NCBI GenBank assembly: GCA_003221635.1
Contig: QHSR01000134.1
Coordinates: 1-37,132 of the forward strand
Source of the DNA: Candidatus Rokuibacteriota bacterium
GTDB lineage: Bacteria > Methylomirabilota > Methylomirabilia > Rokubacteriales > CSP1-6
Direction of reading: 5' to 3'
DNA length: 37,132 nt
A model generated the notes under the pieces. That model was not told where the DNA came from. It was given only the letters and a program-made list of their open reading frames with translations, and made no database searches. A program made the translations under genes and the position numbers. Below, piece by piece: positions 1-10,636 of this stretch. Positions within the stretch are counted from its first letter, which is position 1. Each line of letters begins with the position of its first letter.

Positions 1-632
1 TCGCCGAGCGAGAGCCGGATCCAGATCGCGATCGCGACCAGGAGGAGCGAGATGATGAAGGGCAGCCGCCAGCCCCAATCCTGGAAGGCGTCGAAGCCCA
101 GGTAGCTCCGGATGCCGATGATCGTCGCCAGCGACACGACGATGCCGAGTGTGGGCGACGTCTGCAGCCAGCCGGTGTAGTACCCGCGATGCTCGTCCTC
201 GATGTGCTCGGCGACGTACGTGATGGCGCCACCGTACTCTCCGCCCAGGCAGAGACCCTGGATCAGGCGCAGGGCGAAGAGAATGAAGGCCGCGGCGAGG
301 CCGATCGACTGGTAGGTCGGCACGAAGCCGATGAGGGCCGTCGCCAGGCCCATGCCGGTCAGCGTGACGATGAAGGTGTACTTCCGGCCGACCTTGTCAC
401 CGAGCCAGCCGAAGACGAACGCCCCCAGGGGCCGGATCAGGAAGCCGACCGAGAAGATCGCCACCGTGCTGAGGAAGGCGGCCACCGGGTGGCCCTTCTC
501 GAAGAACTTGACGGCGAGGATCGAGGCCAGGCTCCCGAAGATGTAGAAGTCGTACCACTCGATGATGTTGCCCACCGACGCGGCGATGACGACGCGACGG
601 AGCTCCTTGAGTGGAACTTTAGACGCCCGCAT
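1..632 (-). CDS. MFS transporter, metabolite:H+ symporter (MHS) type, C-terminus beyond window
   Basis: Inner-membrane secondary transporter of the MHS branch of the major facilitator superfamily (relatives ProP, ShiA, KgtP), which take up carboxylates or osmolytes with protons. The frame is open from an ATG at 632 to the window edge, so 210 residues of a roughly 430-residue family are seen. N-terminal hallmarks are IIEWYDFYIFG in the first membrane segment, the loop RPLGAFVFGWLGDKVGRK after the second, and RLIQGLCLGGEYGGA in the fourth. A good Shine-Dalgarno sequence (AAAGGAG, 643-637) sets the start, and a -10-like TATGAT lies at 685-680. It follows acs by 97 bp on the same strand, so acetate or another organic acid is a reasonable guess for the substrate, but only a guess. 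Confidence 0.9.
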   Translation of the reverse strand, partial: MRASKVPLKELRRVVIAASVGNIIEWYDFYIFGSLASILAVKFFEKGHPVAAFLSTVAIFSVGFLIRPLGAFVFGWLGDKVGRKYTFIVTLTGMGLATALIGFVPTYQSIGLAAAFILFALRLIQGLCLGGEYGGAITYVAEHIEDEHRGYYTGWLQTSPTLGIVVSLATIIGIRSYLGFDAFQDWGWRLPFIISLLLVAIAIWIRLSLG

Positions 633-729
633 AGGTCTCCTTTGTGTGCGGTCGGTTCGACGCGCTCTCAGCCGCGGCTATCATACCGAAAGTGCCCGCT
701 TTTCGAGCAGTTTCGCGAACAGCGGAGAT

Positions 730-2685
730 CTATGACTCCTGTTCCTCATACTTCGACTTGAGCGACGCGACGACCGCAGGGTCGGCGAGCGTCGTGGTGT
801 CGCCGAGCGCTCGGCCCTCGGCGATGTCGCGCAGGAGCCGGCGCATGATCTTGCCGCTCCGCGTCTTCGGGAGCTCCGCCGAGAAGATGACGTCATCGGG
901 CCGCGCCAGGGAGCCGATCTTCTTCACGACGTGGGCCTTGAGCTCGTCCATGAGCTGGGGCGAGCCGTCGACGCCGCTCTTCACCGTGACGAACGCCGCG
1001 ATCGCCTGGCCCTTGATGTCGTGGCTCTTGCCGATGACCGCGGCCTCGGCGACCGACTTGTGGTCGACGAGCGCCGATTCCACCTCCATGGTGGACACAC
1101 GGTGGCCCGAGACGTTCATGACGTCATCCACGCGACCCAGGAGCCAGAAGTAGCCGTCCTCGTCGCGCTTGGCTCCATCGCCGGTGAAGTAGATGTTGTC
1201 GTACTTCGACCAGTACTGCTTCACGAAGCGGTCGGGGTCGCCCCAGATCCCGCGCAGCATCCCGGGCCAGGGTTTCCGGAGCACGAGATACCCGGACTTC
1301 GCCGGATTCCCCTTCTCGTCGAACACCTCGGCGTCGACGCCCGGGAACGGCAGCGTCGCCGATCCGGGCTTGAGGACCGTGATGGCGGGGAGCGGCGAGA
1401 TGAGGATGTGGCCCGTTTCGGTCTGCCACCACGTGTCCACGACGGGGCACCGGCCGCCGCCGATGACTTTCCAGTACCAGACCCACGCCTCCGGGTTGAT
1501 CGGCTCGCCGACCGAGCCGAGCAAACGCAGGCTCGAGAGGTCGCACCGGTTCGGGTACTCCTCGCCCCACTTCATGAACGTCCGGATCGCGGTGGGCGCC
1601 GTGTAGCAGATGGTGACCCCGTACTTCTCGACGATGCGCCAGAACCGGTCCTTGTCCGGGTAGTCGGGCGTTCCCTCGTACATCACCGTGGTGGCGCCGT
1701 TCGCCAGTGGGCCGTAGACGATGTACGAGTGGCCCGTCACCCAGCCGATGTCGGCGGTGCACCAGTAGACGTCCTCGTCGTGGAGGTCGAAGATCCACCG
1801 GTGCGTCACCGTCACGCCGGTAAGATACCCGCCGGTCGTGTGAATGATGCCCTTGGGCTTTCCCGTCGACCCGGACGTGTAGAGGAGGTAGAGAAGGTCT
1901 TCGGAGTCCATGGGCTCGGCGGGGCAGCGCGCCGGGGCGCCCTTGATGAAGTCGTCCCACCAGATGTCCCGGCCGCTCTGCATCTCCACCGGCTGGCCGG
2001 TGCGCTTGAGCACAATGACGGTCTTCACGCCGGGAGCGCCGCGCAGCGCCTCGTCGGTGTTCTTCTTGAGCGCCACCGTCGTCCCGCGCCGGTAGCCGCC
2101 GTCGGCGGTGATCACCAGCGAGGACTCGGCGTCATGGATCCGCTCGCGCACCGCTTCGGGTGAGAAGCCGCCGAAGATCACGCTGTGGGCCGCCCCGATC
2201 CGGGCGCAGGCCAGCATTGCGATCGGCAGCTCGGGGACCATCGGCATGTAGATCGTGATCCGGTCGCCCTTCCGGACGCCGTGCCGCTTCAGCGCCGCCG
2301 CGAACTGGTTCACCTCGCGGTACAGGTCCCAGTACGTCAGGACGCGTGAGTCGCCGGGCTCGCCTTCCCAGATCAGGGCCGCCTTCGTCTTGCGGGGACC
2401 GGCCACGTGGCGGTCGAGGCAGTTGTACGCCACGTTCAGCTTGCCGCCGATGAACCACTTGGCGTAGGGCGGCTTCCACTCGAGCGCCTTCTTCCAGGGC
2501 TTGAACCAATGAAGCTCGCGGGCGCGCTGCTCCCAGAACTTCACGAAGTTGCGCTGCGCCTCGGCGTAGATCGACTTCCGGTTCATCACCGCGCGCTTCA
2601 CGAACTCCTTGGGCGGGGGGAACTTGCGCTTCTCCTTGAGCAGCGCCTCGATCGGGACGTCCGCCTTCACCTTCGGCTGAGCCAT
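730..2685 (-). CDS. acs: Acetyl-CoA synthetase (AMP-forming)
   Basis: Cytoplasmic enzyme that activates acetate with ATP and CoA to acetyl-CoA via acetyl-AMP. At 651 residues it has the normal family length. Visible motifs in order are the phosphate-binding loop [19 protein letters not shown], the TWWQTETGH adenylate motif, [20 protein letters not shown], and [12 protein letters not shown] at the hinge. [11 protein letters not shown] near the C-terminus carries Lys612, the residue that is reversibly acetylated in well-studied homologues. The ATG at 2685 has GAGGGGA just upstream. The malic enzyme gene ends 58 bp upstream on the same strand, so the two probably form a unit linking acetate and C4-acid metabolism, with the MHS transporter downstream. 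Confidence 0.97.
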   Translation of the reverse strand: MAQPKVKADVPIEALLKEKRKFPPPKEFVKRAVMNRKSIYAEAQRNFVKFWEQRARELHWFKPWKKALEWKPPYAKWFIGGKLNVAYNCLDRHVAGPRKTKAALIWEGEPGDSRVLTYWDLYREVNQFAAALKRHGVRKGDRITIYMPMVPELPIAMLACARIGAAHSVIFGGFSPEAVRERIHDAESSLVITADGGYRRGTTVALKKNTDEALRGAPGVKTVIVLKRTGQPVEMQSGRDIWWDDFIKGAPARCPAEPMDSEDLLYLLYTSGSTGKPKGIIHTTGGYLTGVTVTHRWIFDLHDEDVYWCTADIGWVTGHSYIVYGPLANGATTVMYEGTPDYPDKDRFWRIVEKYGVTICYTAPTAIRTFMKWGEEYPNRCDLSSLRLLGSVGEPINPEAWVWYWKVIGGGRCPVVDTWWQTETGHILISPLPAITVLKPGSATLPFPGVDAEVFDEKGNPAKSGYLVLRKPWPGMLRGIWGDPDRFVKQYWSKYDNIYFTGDGAKRDEDGYFWLLGRVDDVMNVSGHRVSTMEVESALVDHKSVAEAAVIGKSHDIKGQAIAAFVTVKSGVDGSPQLMDELKAHVVKKIGSLARPDDVIFSAELPKTRSGKIMRRLLRDIAEGRALGDTTTLADPAVVASLKSKYEEQES

Positions 2686-2743
2686 GGCTCCCCTCGTGTG
2701 GTGGTGTGAGAGTGGATCGAGGCCCGTACCCGCCGCACGCGTA

Positions 2744-4183
<1,440 letters not shown>

Positions 4184-4273
4184 CGTGACGTCCTCCGTTC
4201 ATCAGTGAGTTCCGCCCGTGAGCGGGCGTATTCTACCTCTGTTGTAGAGGGTTTCGCGAGGGAGTACGCTCGG

Positions 4274-6139
4274 GTGGGAGGGGCTGATCGGGAACTCCAG
4301 TTCTACATCCGCCCCCAGACGTTCCCGGTGGCGATCCGCATGCTGCGAGGGGGCGAGGAGATCCCGGAGAAGGCCCGGCGGCCGGCCCGTGACTTCAAGA
4401 AGCTCAGCATGAACTGCCAGGTCATCGACATGGCGCGGCGCTACGGCTGGATGATCGCTCTCACGCGCGAGGACCACATCTGCTCGCTCGGCATCGCGGC
4501 GCTCGGCTTCGAGAAGCCCACGCACCTGCACAACTCGGGGACCCTCTGCGAGGGCATGTACACCGAGACGAAGGCGGCGGGTCAGCGCTCGGAGGCCGCC
4601 GTCGACAAGTTCGCGCCCGGCGAATACGCGACGCTGCTCGTCGCGCCGCTCGACCGCACGACGTTCGAGCCCCACCTGGTGTGCATCTACGCGAACCCCG
4701 CCCAGGTGATGCGCCTGACGCAGGCGGCCCTGTGGAAGCGCGGCGGCAAGCTCACCTCCTCGTTCGGCGGCCGCATCGATTGCTCGGAGATCATCGTGAC
4801 GACGATGCGGACCGACCAACCCCAGGTGATCCTGCCGTGCTCCGGCGACCGCATCTTCGGCCAGACCCAGGACCACGAGATGGCCTTCACGATCCCCTGG
4901 GGCCAGATGGAGGAGATGATCGAGGGGCTCAAGGGCACGCACGCCGGCGGCATCCGCTACCCGATCACGCAATTCATGGAGTACGAGGCCAAGCTGCCGC
5001 CGAAGTACATGGAGGCCAATCGCCTCTGGGAGGTCGAGCACGGCCGGGCGCAGTTCACCAATCGCGACCGGGTCGTCGCCGCGTACCGCCGGTCGTTCAC
5101 CGACCGCGTCCCGGTCTATCCGATCGTCGCCTCGTTCGCCGGGACCCTCGACGGCCTGTCCATCGAGGAGTACTGCACGAACGTGCCGAAGGCGATCACG
5201 GCGATGATGAATTACTACGAGCGCTATCAGCCCGACGTGGTCCTCGCCTACAACGATCTCGCCAAGGAGGCCGAGGCGTTCGGGTGCCGCGTGAAGTACT
5301 CGGACTACGTCGTTCCCTCGATCGACCAGCACGTGCTCCACGACGACAAGACGAAGCTCGCGCGGCTGCCCATGCCCGATCCGGAGAAGACGGCGCGCCT
5401 GCCCGGGTTCCTCGAGCAGTGCGCGGCGCTGGTCCGCGCCAAGCCGCCGGCGGCGATCGGCGCGGTGGCGGTGGGCCCCTGGACGATCGCGATGCTGTTG
5501 CGAAATCCCGAGACCATGCTCCTCGACACCTTCGAGGACCCGCAGTTCATCCACGATCTGATGCGGGTCTCCACCGACTTCTGCAAGCTCTGGGGCGACG
5601 CGATCGCCAAGACGGGCATCGGGCTCTCGTTCTCCGAGCCCACCGCCTCGATCAGCCTGATCTCGCCAGACAACTACCGGGAGCTCGTCGCGCCCTACCA
5701 CAAGGAGCTGGTCGACCACTTCAAGGCCAAGAAGGTCGGCGTGACGACGCACATCTGCGGAACCACCTATCCGATCTACGAGGATCTGATCCGCTGCGGC
5801 TTCACGACCGTGTCCTTCGACCTCGACCAGCAGGCGGACCCGACGCTCCACGTGGACCAGCTCAAGCGGTTCGTGGAGGTTTCGAAGGGACGGGCGGTGG
5901 CGATCGGCAATGTCGACGCGACGAAGTTCGAGCGGTCGTCCAAGGAAGCGATGGTCGCGGACGTGCGACGCTGCATCGACACCGCGGCTCGGCACTCGGC
6001 CTTCATTCTGTCGACGTCCTGCGAGATTCCGCCGCGGTCCGAGCCGGAGATCGTGAAGTGGTTCATGGACGCGGCGCGGGAATACGGCCGGTACGAGCGT
6101 ATCTTCGACGGCGCCGAGCCGGCGACGCCCGCCGTCTGA
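4274..6139 (+). CDS. DUF169 / uroporphyrinogen decarboxylase (MtaA-like) fusion protein
   Basis: A single frame joins two domains. Residues about 1-235 are DUF169: TFPVAIRML near the start, then NCQVIDMARRYGWMIALTRE and EDHICSLGIAALGFEKP. Residues about 240-600 are a uroporphyrinogen-decarboxylase-family barrel of the methylcobamide:thiol methyltransferase type, with TFEDPQFIHDLM, THICGTT and STSCEIPPRSEPE. The H-x-C plus later Cys match the zinc ligands of MtaA/MtbA/CmuA rather than true HemE, so methyl transfer to or from a corrinoid is inferred; the DUF169 role is unknown. The frame is open far upstream but only as antisense of the malic enzyme gene. GTG 4274, with GAGGGAG at 4258-4264, is the best start (621 aa); GTG 4205 and ATG 4340 are alternatives. 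Length alone excludes a stand-alone HemE. Confidence 0.85.
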   Translation: MGGADRELQFYIRPQTFPVAIRMLRGGEEIPEKARRPARDFKKLSMNCQVIDMARRYGWMIALTREDHICSLGIAALGFEKPTHLHNSGTLCEGMYTETKAAGQRSEAAVDKFAPGEYATLLVAPLDRTTFEPHLVCIYANPAQVMRLTQAALWKRGGKLTSSFGGRIDCSEIIVTTMRTDQPQVILPCSGDRIFGQTQDHEMAFTIPWGQMEEMIEGLKGTHAGGIRYPITQFMEYEAKLPPKYMEANRLWEVEHGRAQFTNRDRVVAAYRRSFTDRVPVYPIVASFAGTLDGLSIEEYCTNVPKAITAMMNYYERYQPDVVLAYNDLAKEAEAFGCRVKYSDYVVPSIDQHVLHDDKTKLARLPMPDPEKTARLPGFLEQCAALVRAKPPAAIGAVAVGPWTIAMLLRNPETMLLDTFEDPQFIHDLMRVSTDFCKLWGDAIAKTGIGLSFSEPTASISLISPDNYRELVAPYHKELVDHFKAKKVGVTTHICGTTYPIYEDLIRCGFTTVSFDLDQQADPTLHVDQLKRFVEVSKGRAVAIGNVDATKFERSSKEAMVADVRRCIDTAARHSAFILSTSCEIPPRSEPEIVKWFMDAAREYGRYERIFDGAEPATPAV

Positions 6140-6160
6140 TCGGCACGGACGCCAGGACGA

Positions 6161-6194
6161 CGAAGGGGCCAGCCGATACCGGCTGACCCCTTCG
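6161..6194. terminator. Convergent terminator hairpin
   Basis: CGAAGGGGCCAGCC and GGCTGACCCCTTCG form a 14-bp stem with one C-A mismatch around a 6-nt loop. It sits 22 bp after the DUF169-fusion stop and 39 bp after the stop of the convergent RRM gene, so it can serve both strands. There is no clear T-tract. Confidence 0.7.
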
Positions 6195-6233
6195 CTGACC
6201 GCGCCGCTCCCCGCGACTGTTCGTCTTGGCTCG

Positions 6234-6611
6234 CTACCACTTGACGGGCTTCGAGGGGCGGTGGGCATAGCCGCTGTCCCGCCCGCCACCGCCACCCGGA
6301 CCACGCCCGCCGCCACCGGGCCTCCCGCCGCCACCGGGCCGGCCGCCGCCACCCGTGCGCGGCGCCTGCGGGTTCGAGATCTCGACCGTGATCCTCCGGC
6401 CATCGAGCTCGCGCCCGCTCAACTGGGAGATCGCGTTCTGCGCCTCCTCCGCCGTGGCCATCTCGACGAACCCGAATCCCCGCGATTGCCCCGAGAAGCG
6501 ATCGGTGATCACGGTCGCCGACAGGACGTTGCCGCACTGAGTGAAGAACTCCCGTAGCCCTTCGCTGGTCGTGGAGTATGCAAGACCGCCGATGTACAGT
6601 TTGGATGCCAT
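6234..6611 (-). CDS. RRM-domain RNA-binding protein with glycine-rich tail
   Basis: Small single-stranded RNA-binding protein of 125 residues. Residues 1-80 are one RNA-recognition motif with both signature strands: RNP2 LYIGGL (5-10) and RNP1 RGFGFVEM (44-51). Residues 86-111 are a Gly/Arg-rich tail of GGGGRP-type repeats ending in HRPSKPVKW. The layout matches the glycine-rich RNA-binding proteins of cyanobacteria and other bacteria, several of which are cold-induced; that role is inferred here. The ATG at 6611 is fixed by GAGGGGG seven bases upstream and by the start of RRM homology; the frame extends further upstream without homology. The gene stands alone, with its own terminator and a structured leader. 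Confidence 0.93.
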   Translation of the reverse strand: MASKLYIGGLAYSTTSEGLREFFTQCGNVLSATVITDRFSGQSRGFGFVEMATAEEAQNAISQLSGRELDGRRITVEISNPQAPRTGGGGRPGGGGRPGGGGRGPGGGGGRDSGYAHRPSKPVKW

Positions 6612-6630
6612 CTGAACCCCCTCGGACTGT

Positions 6631-6705
6631 CTTCCGCTCCCTTGCACGCCCCGCGAACGCGGAAGGCCTGTTTCATCGGAGGCGAGGTCCGCCCAAACGG
6701 CGGAC
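6631..6705 (-). promoter_or_regulatory. Structured 5' leader of the RRM gene
   Basis: Two hairpins can form in the predicted leader. The first is a perfect 7-bp stem, GTCCGCC/GGCGGAC with a 5-nt loop (6687-6705), at the extreme 5' end. The second pairs CTTCCGC (6631-6637) with GCGGAAG (6659-6665) and ends just upstream of the ribosome-binding site. Leaders of RNA-binding and cold-induced genes are often regulatory; here this is inference from structure only. Confidence 0.35.
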
Positions 6706-6712
6706 GCTCTCC

Positions 6713-6740
6713 AGTGTACACAGGCCACGACCCGGCGCAA
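6713..6740 (-). promoter_or_regulatory. Candidate promoter of the RRM gene
   Basis: On the minus strand TTGCGC (6740-6735), a 16-bp spacer and TACACT (6718-6713) resemble a sigma-70 promoter. The predicted transcript would start near 6706 and carry a leader of about 95 nt. Confidence 0.35.
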
Positions 6741-6761
6741 CTCGACAAGTGTCGCGGCGAG

Positions 6762-6777
6762 GGGGCCACGCGGCCCC
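6762..6777 (-). terminator. Terminator hairpin after the response-regulator gene
   Basis: GGGGCC-ACGC-GGCCCC forms a perfect 6-bp GC stem six bases after the response-regulator stop codon. No T-run follows on the minus strand. Confidence 0.5.
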
Positions 6778-6783
6778 GGCGCG

Positions 6784-8139
6784 TCAACGGAACTCCTCGG
6801 CCGCAATGGCGTAGCCGATGATCTTCCGATAGAGCGTCTTGGGATCGATGGCGAGGAGCGCGGCCGCCTTGCCGCGGTGGCCGCCGACCTGGCGCAAGGT
6901 CGCGAGGATGTGCTGGCGCTCCATCGCCTCGAGGCTTCCGGTCGACGGCGCGGTGGGGGACGTGCTCGAGCCCAGCACTTCGGGGGGAAGGTCCACGGGC
7001 TGGATCTCGTCGCCCTTGCTCAGGATGACCGCACGCTCGACGGCGTGGAGAAGCTCACGGACGTTGCCCGGCCAGGCATACGCCTCGAGCGCGGTGAGCG
7101 CCGCGGCGCCGAGGCGCTTGAGGCCGTACGCGGCGTTCGCCTCCACGAAGTGATTGGCGAGGAGCGCCACGTCGTCCCGCCGCTCGCGCAGCGGCGGGAT
7201 CTGGATGGCGATCGTGTTGATCCGGTAGTAGAGGTCCTGGCGGAACTGGCCGGCCTTCATGGCCTCGGCGAGATCGCGGTTCGTGGCGGCCACGAGCCGC
7301 ACGTCGACGCGACGCGGCCGGGTGCCGCCGACGCGGAAGAACGTCCCGGTCTCGATGGCGCGCAGCAGCTTCACCTGGCTGTCCGGCTCCATCTCGCCGA
7401 TCTCGTCGAGCAGCAGGGTCCCTCCGTCGGCGAGCTCGACGAGCCCGGGCTTCGTACCGACCGCTCCGGTGAACGCGCCCTTCTCATGGCCGAACAGCTC
7501 GGACTCGAAGACCTCGTGCGGCAGGGCGCCGCAGTGGATGGGCACGAACGCCCGCGGCGCCCGCGAGGAACGCTCGTGGATGGCGCGCGCCACGAGCTCC
7601 TTGCCGGTGCCGCTCTCGCCGAGGATCAGGACCGTCGAGTCGGTCGGGGCCACCCGCTCGATGATGTGCAGCACCTCCTGCTGCATCCGAGCGCTCCGGG
7701 TCAGGATGCCGCCGAAGGGCGCCGCGCCGGGGGCATGGGCGCGAAGGGCGACGTTGTCGCGGAGGAGCTGCCCCTTCTCCGCCGCCTTCCGCACCACCAC
7801 GTCGAGCTCCTCGATCTTCGTCGGCTTGGTCAGGTAGTCGTAGGCTCCGAGCTTCATGGCCTCGACCGCGGTGGCGACGTCCTGGAAGCCGGTCATCACG
7901 ATCACCTGCGGCGCCTCCGGAAGCGATACGAGCTCGCGCAGGACATCGATGCCCTGCTTCTGCGGCATCCGCATGTCGAGCACGACCACGTCGTACGCGG
8001 TCTCGCGAATGCGCTCGAGCGCGCTGACGCCGTCGGCCGCCCCGTCGACGTCGTGCCCGCGACGGCCCAGCTCGCGGATGATGAGCTCGCGGAGGTTCCG
8101 CTCGTCATCGGCCACCAGCACGCGGAGCGGGCGCGTCAC
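6784..8139 (-). CDS. Sigma-54-dependent response regulator (NtrC/AtoC family)
   Basis: A 451-residue transcription activator that, once phosphorylated, drives RNA polymerase carrying sigma-54. Domains: receiver (1-120) with DDER and phospho-acceptor Asp55 in LDMRMP; AAA+ domain (about 145-375) with Walker A GESGTGKE, the sigma-54 contact loop GAFTGA, Walker B LLLDEIGEM and sensor RLVAATNRDL; and a Fis-type helix-turn-helix at the C-terminus (HRGKAAALLAIDPKTLYRKI). All key motifs are intact. The GTG start at 8139 overlaps the kinase stop (GTGA), making this its cognate regulator. Its target promoters would have -24/-12 elements; I did not identify one with confidence in this window. Confidence 0.96.
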   Translation of the reverse strand: MTRPLRVLVADDERNLRELIIRELGRRGHDVDGAADGVSALERIRETAYDVVVLDMRMPQKQGIDVLRELVSLPEAPQVIVMTGFQDVATAVEAMKLGAYDYLTKPTKIEELDVVVRKAAEKGQLLRDNVALRAHAPGAAPFGGILTRSARMQQEVLHIIERVAPTDSTVLILGESGTGKELVARAIHERSSRAPRAFVPIHCGALPHEVFESELFGHEKGAFTGAVGTKPGLVELADGGTLLLDEIGEMEPDSQVKLLRAIETGTFFRVGGTRPRRVDVRLVAATNRDLAEAMKAGQFRQDLYYRINTIAIQIPPLRERRDDVALLANHFVEANAAYGLKRLGAAALTALEAYAWPGNVRELLHAVERAVILSKGDEIQPVDLPPEVLGSSTSPTAPSTGSLEAMERQHILATLRQVGGHRGKAAALLAIDPKTLYRKIIGYAIAAEEFR

Positions 8140-10636
8140 AGCGGCAGCACCACGCGGAACACGCTGCCCTTGCCGGGCGCCGAGCGGACCTCGATCCGGC
8201 CGCCGTGGTCGGTCACGATGCCCTGGGCGATCGCGAGCCCGAGCCCCGTCCCCTGCCCGGGTGGCTTGGTGGTGAAGAAGGGATCGAAGATACGAGAGAG
8301 GTTCTCCTCCGGAATGCCGGGCCCCTCGTCCTCGAGCTCGATCTCGATCTCGCCGCGAACCAGGCGGGACCGAATCGTCAGGGTCCCCCGCCCGTCCATC
8401 GCCTCGAGCGCGTTGGACGCGAGCCCGAGGCACACCTGGCGCAGCTGGCCCTCGTTCGCGGCGAGCGGTGGCAGCGCGGGATCGAGCTCGGTCGTCACGC
8501 GGCTGGCGGCGAACCGCGACTGTCGCGCCAGAAGCTCGACAGCCTTCAGGACGACCCCGTTCAGGTCGGTCGGGTCGCGCCGGCTCCCGGGATCACGCAC
8601 GAACTGGAGCAGGCTCCCGGTGATCTCCTTGCAGCGGTAGGCCTCCTCCTCGATGAGGCCGAGGTAGTGGCGAAAGTCATCGGCCGCCGCGCTCGTGGCG
8701 GAGTCGCCGTGCCCCAGTCGTCCCTGAAGCGATTCGGCGCACCCGGCGATCGTCGCCAGCGGATTATTCAGCTCGTGTGCGACGCCGGCGGCGAGCCGGC
8801 CGGCCGTCGTGAGCCGCTCCGTGAGGAGCATCTGGCGCTCGAGCCCCTTTGCGCGCGTGACGTCCTCCACCAGGAGCACCGCGTGCGCGGCTCGATCGCT
8901 CGCCGACTCGACCGGCGCGGCCGTGAGCCGGAAGATCTTCGCATCGCCGGCGACGATCATCTCTTCCTCGATCGAGCCGACGTGCCGGCTGCGGAACGCC
9001 TCGCGGAGGAGCTCCTGTACGAGCGCGACCCGGTCGTCCGGCAGGAACCGTGCGAGCGGGACGCCGGCGTCCGCGCCGCATGACAGCGCGCGGGCGCCGG
9101 CACGGTTGACCCGGACCACGTTGAGGTCCGCGTCGAGCACGAACACCCCGAGCGGGAGCGTCTCCAGTACCACCTCGACGAACCGCTTCTGCGTGGCGAG
9201 CTCGCGAGTGCGAGCGCGATCGCCGCCTGGTCCGCCAGCGCCACCAGCAGCTCCTCCTCGTGCGCCGAGAAGTCGTGCACGTCGTGCCGCAAGACGCTGA
9301 GCGCGCCGATCGCATGGTCGCCGATGAGCAACGGCACCACCAGCATCGAGCGGAAGCCGCTGGTGCGCGCGAGGTGAGGATATTTCGCGCGCGCGTCGGC
9401 CCAGAGGTCGCGGCTCTGCATCGGACGTCGCTGCTGCACCGCGCGTCCGGTGACCCCCTCTCCCGGACGCAATCGAACGGTCGCCACCGTCGCCGGCGGC
9501 ATGTCGAGGCTCGCCGCCATCACCAGCTCGTCCGTCGCGGGGTCGATCGTCAACAGGCCGCACGAGTCGACGCCGAGGATGCCCCGCGCCCCCTCCAGGA
9601 GCACCTGGATCGTCCGGCCGACATCCAGGCTCGCCGTGACCGCCCGGCCCGCCTCGAGGAGCGCGCGGGTCTCGCGCGCGCCCCGGACGCCCCCTTCGGC
9701 GAGGCGCGACCGCTCGATCGCCAGCGCCAGGGGGCGCGCGAGCTCGGTGACCACATCGAGGTCGGTGTCGTCGAAAGCTCCGGGGCGCAAAGCCGCGAGC
9801 GTGACCGCGCCGAGCACGGTGCCGCCCGCTGCCAGGGGGACGAGCGCCACCGTCCGGGAGCCGCCGGCGGCCAGCACGCGGTGGCTCGCCTCGGGCACCG
9901 CGTCGCGCTCGAGGTCGTCGACCCGCACCCGGGAGCCAGCGGCCACGACGCGCGCGAGCAGCGTCCCCTCCAGCGCCATCCACGTACCGCGCGACGGGGA
10001 CGCCGGAAGCCCGCGCGCCGGCAAGTCGATGAGCTCGAACTCGCCGCGCACGGCGTCGAGCAGCGACACGCTGATCGAGTCGAACCGCACGAGCTTCGCC
10101 GCGCCCTCGGCGAACGCGGCGAATACCTCGTCGAGCGTATGGCGCGACGCGAGCAGCCCCGTGATCCCATTCAGCACGGCGGCGCGCCGCGCCAGCCGGT
10201 CACGCGCGCACCGGCGCTCGATGGTCGTCCCGAGCTCGCGCGCCAGGCTCGCCGGCAGCGCCGCCGCCGTCAGGCTTCCGCTCCGACCGAGCAGGACCAG
10301 TTCGCCGACGGGCCGGCCCGGCACGCCGAGCGGCGTTCTCAGAAGCGCCGCCGTCCGGCTCCGGGACGCGCCCGGCGGCACGACCCGCGCAACCCGCGCG
10401 CCGCGCGCCGGTGTCGTGGCAATCGTCGTCAGCCAGCGCCGGAGACTCACGGACGTGCGTCCGGTACCGGCCGTGACGACGATGGGCTCCTGGTCGCGCG
10501 GCCGGACTGCGACCGCGCCGGCCGTGGCGCCGGTCAGGTCCACCAGGCGGCGCAGGGTCTGGGCGAGCCCCTCCGTCACGGACGGGGCGACGGAGATCGG
10601 CGCCGGCAGGTCGTCGAACGCTCGCCCCCTCTTCAT
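8136..10636 (-). CDS. GAF-GAF-PAS sensor histidine kinase, frameshifted near 9205
   Basis: Two-component sensor that phosphorylates the downstream sigma-54 regulator. From the ATG at 10636 one frame encodes two GAF domains, the second ending at VALADQAAIALA. A different frame then encodes a linker (RELATQKRFVEVVLETLPLG), a PAS domain, HisKA with the phospho-His in AGVAHELNNPLATI, and HATPase_c with SNALEAM, DEGPGIPEEN and GTGLGLAI. The join near 9195-9215 needs one added base (or two removed); bridged length is about 833 residues. No membrane segment is visible, so it probably senses a cytoplasmic ligand. The ATG overlaps the deacylase stop (ATGA). Sequencing error or true mutation cannot be told apart from this sequence alone. 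Confidence 0.85.

Noticed and set aside
9190-9220. Programmed frameshift in the sensor kinase
   Set aside because: There is no homopolymer or slippery motif at the junction; a single-base indel explains it.
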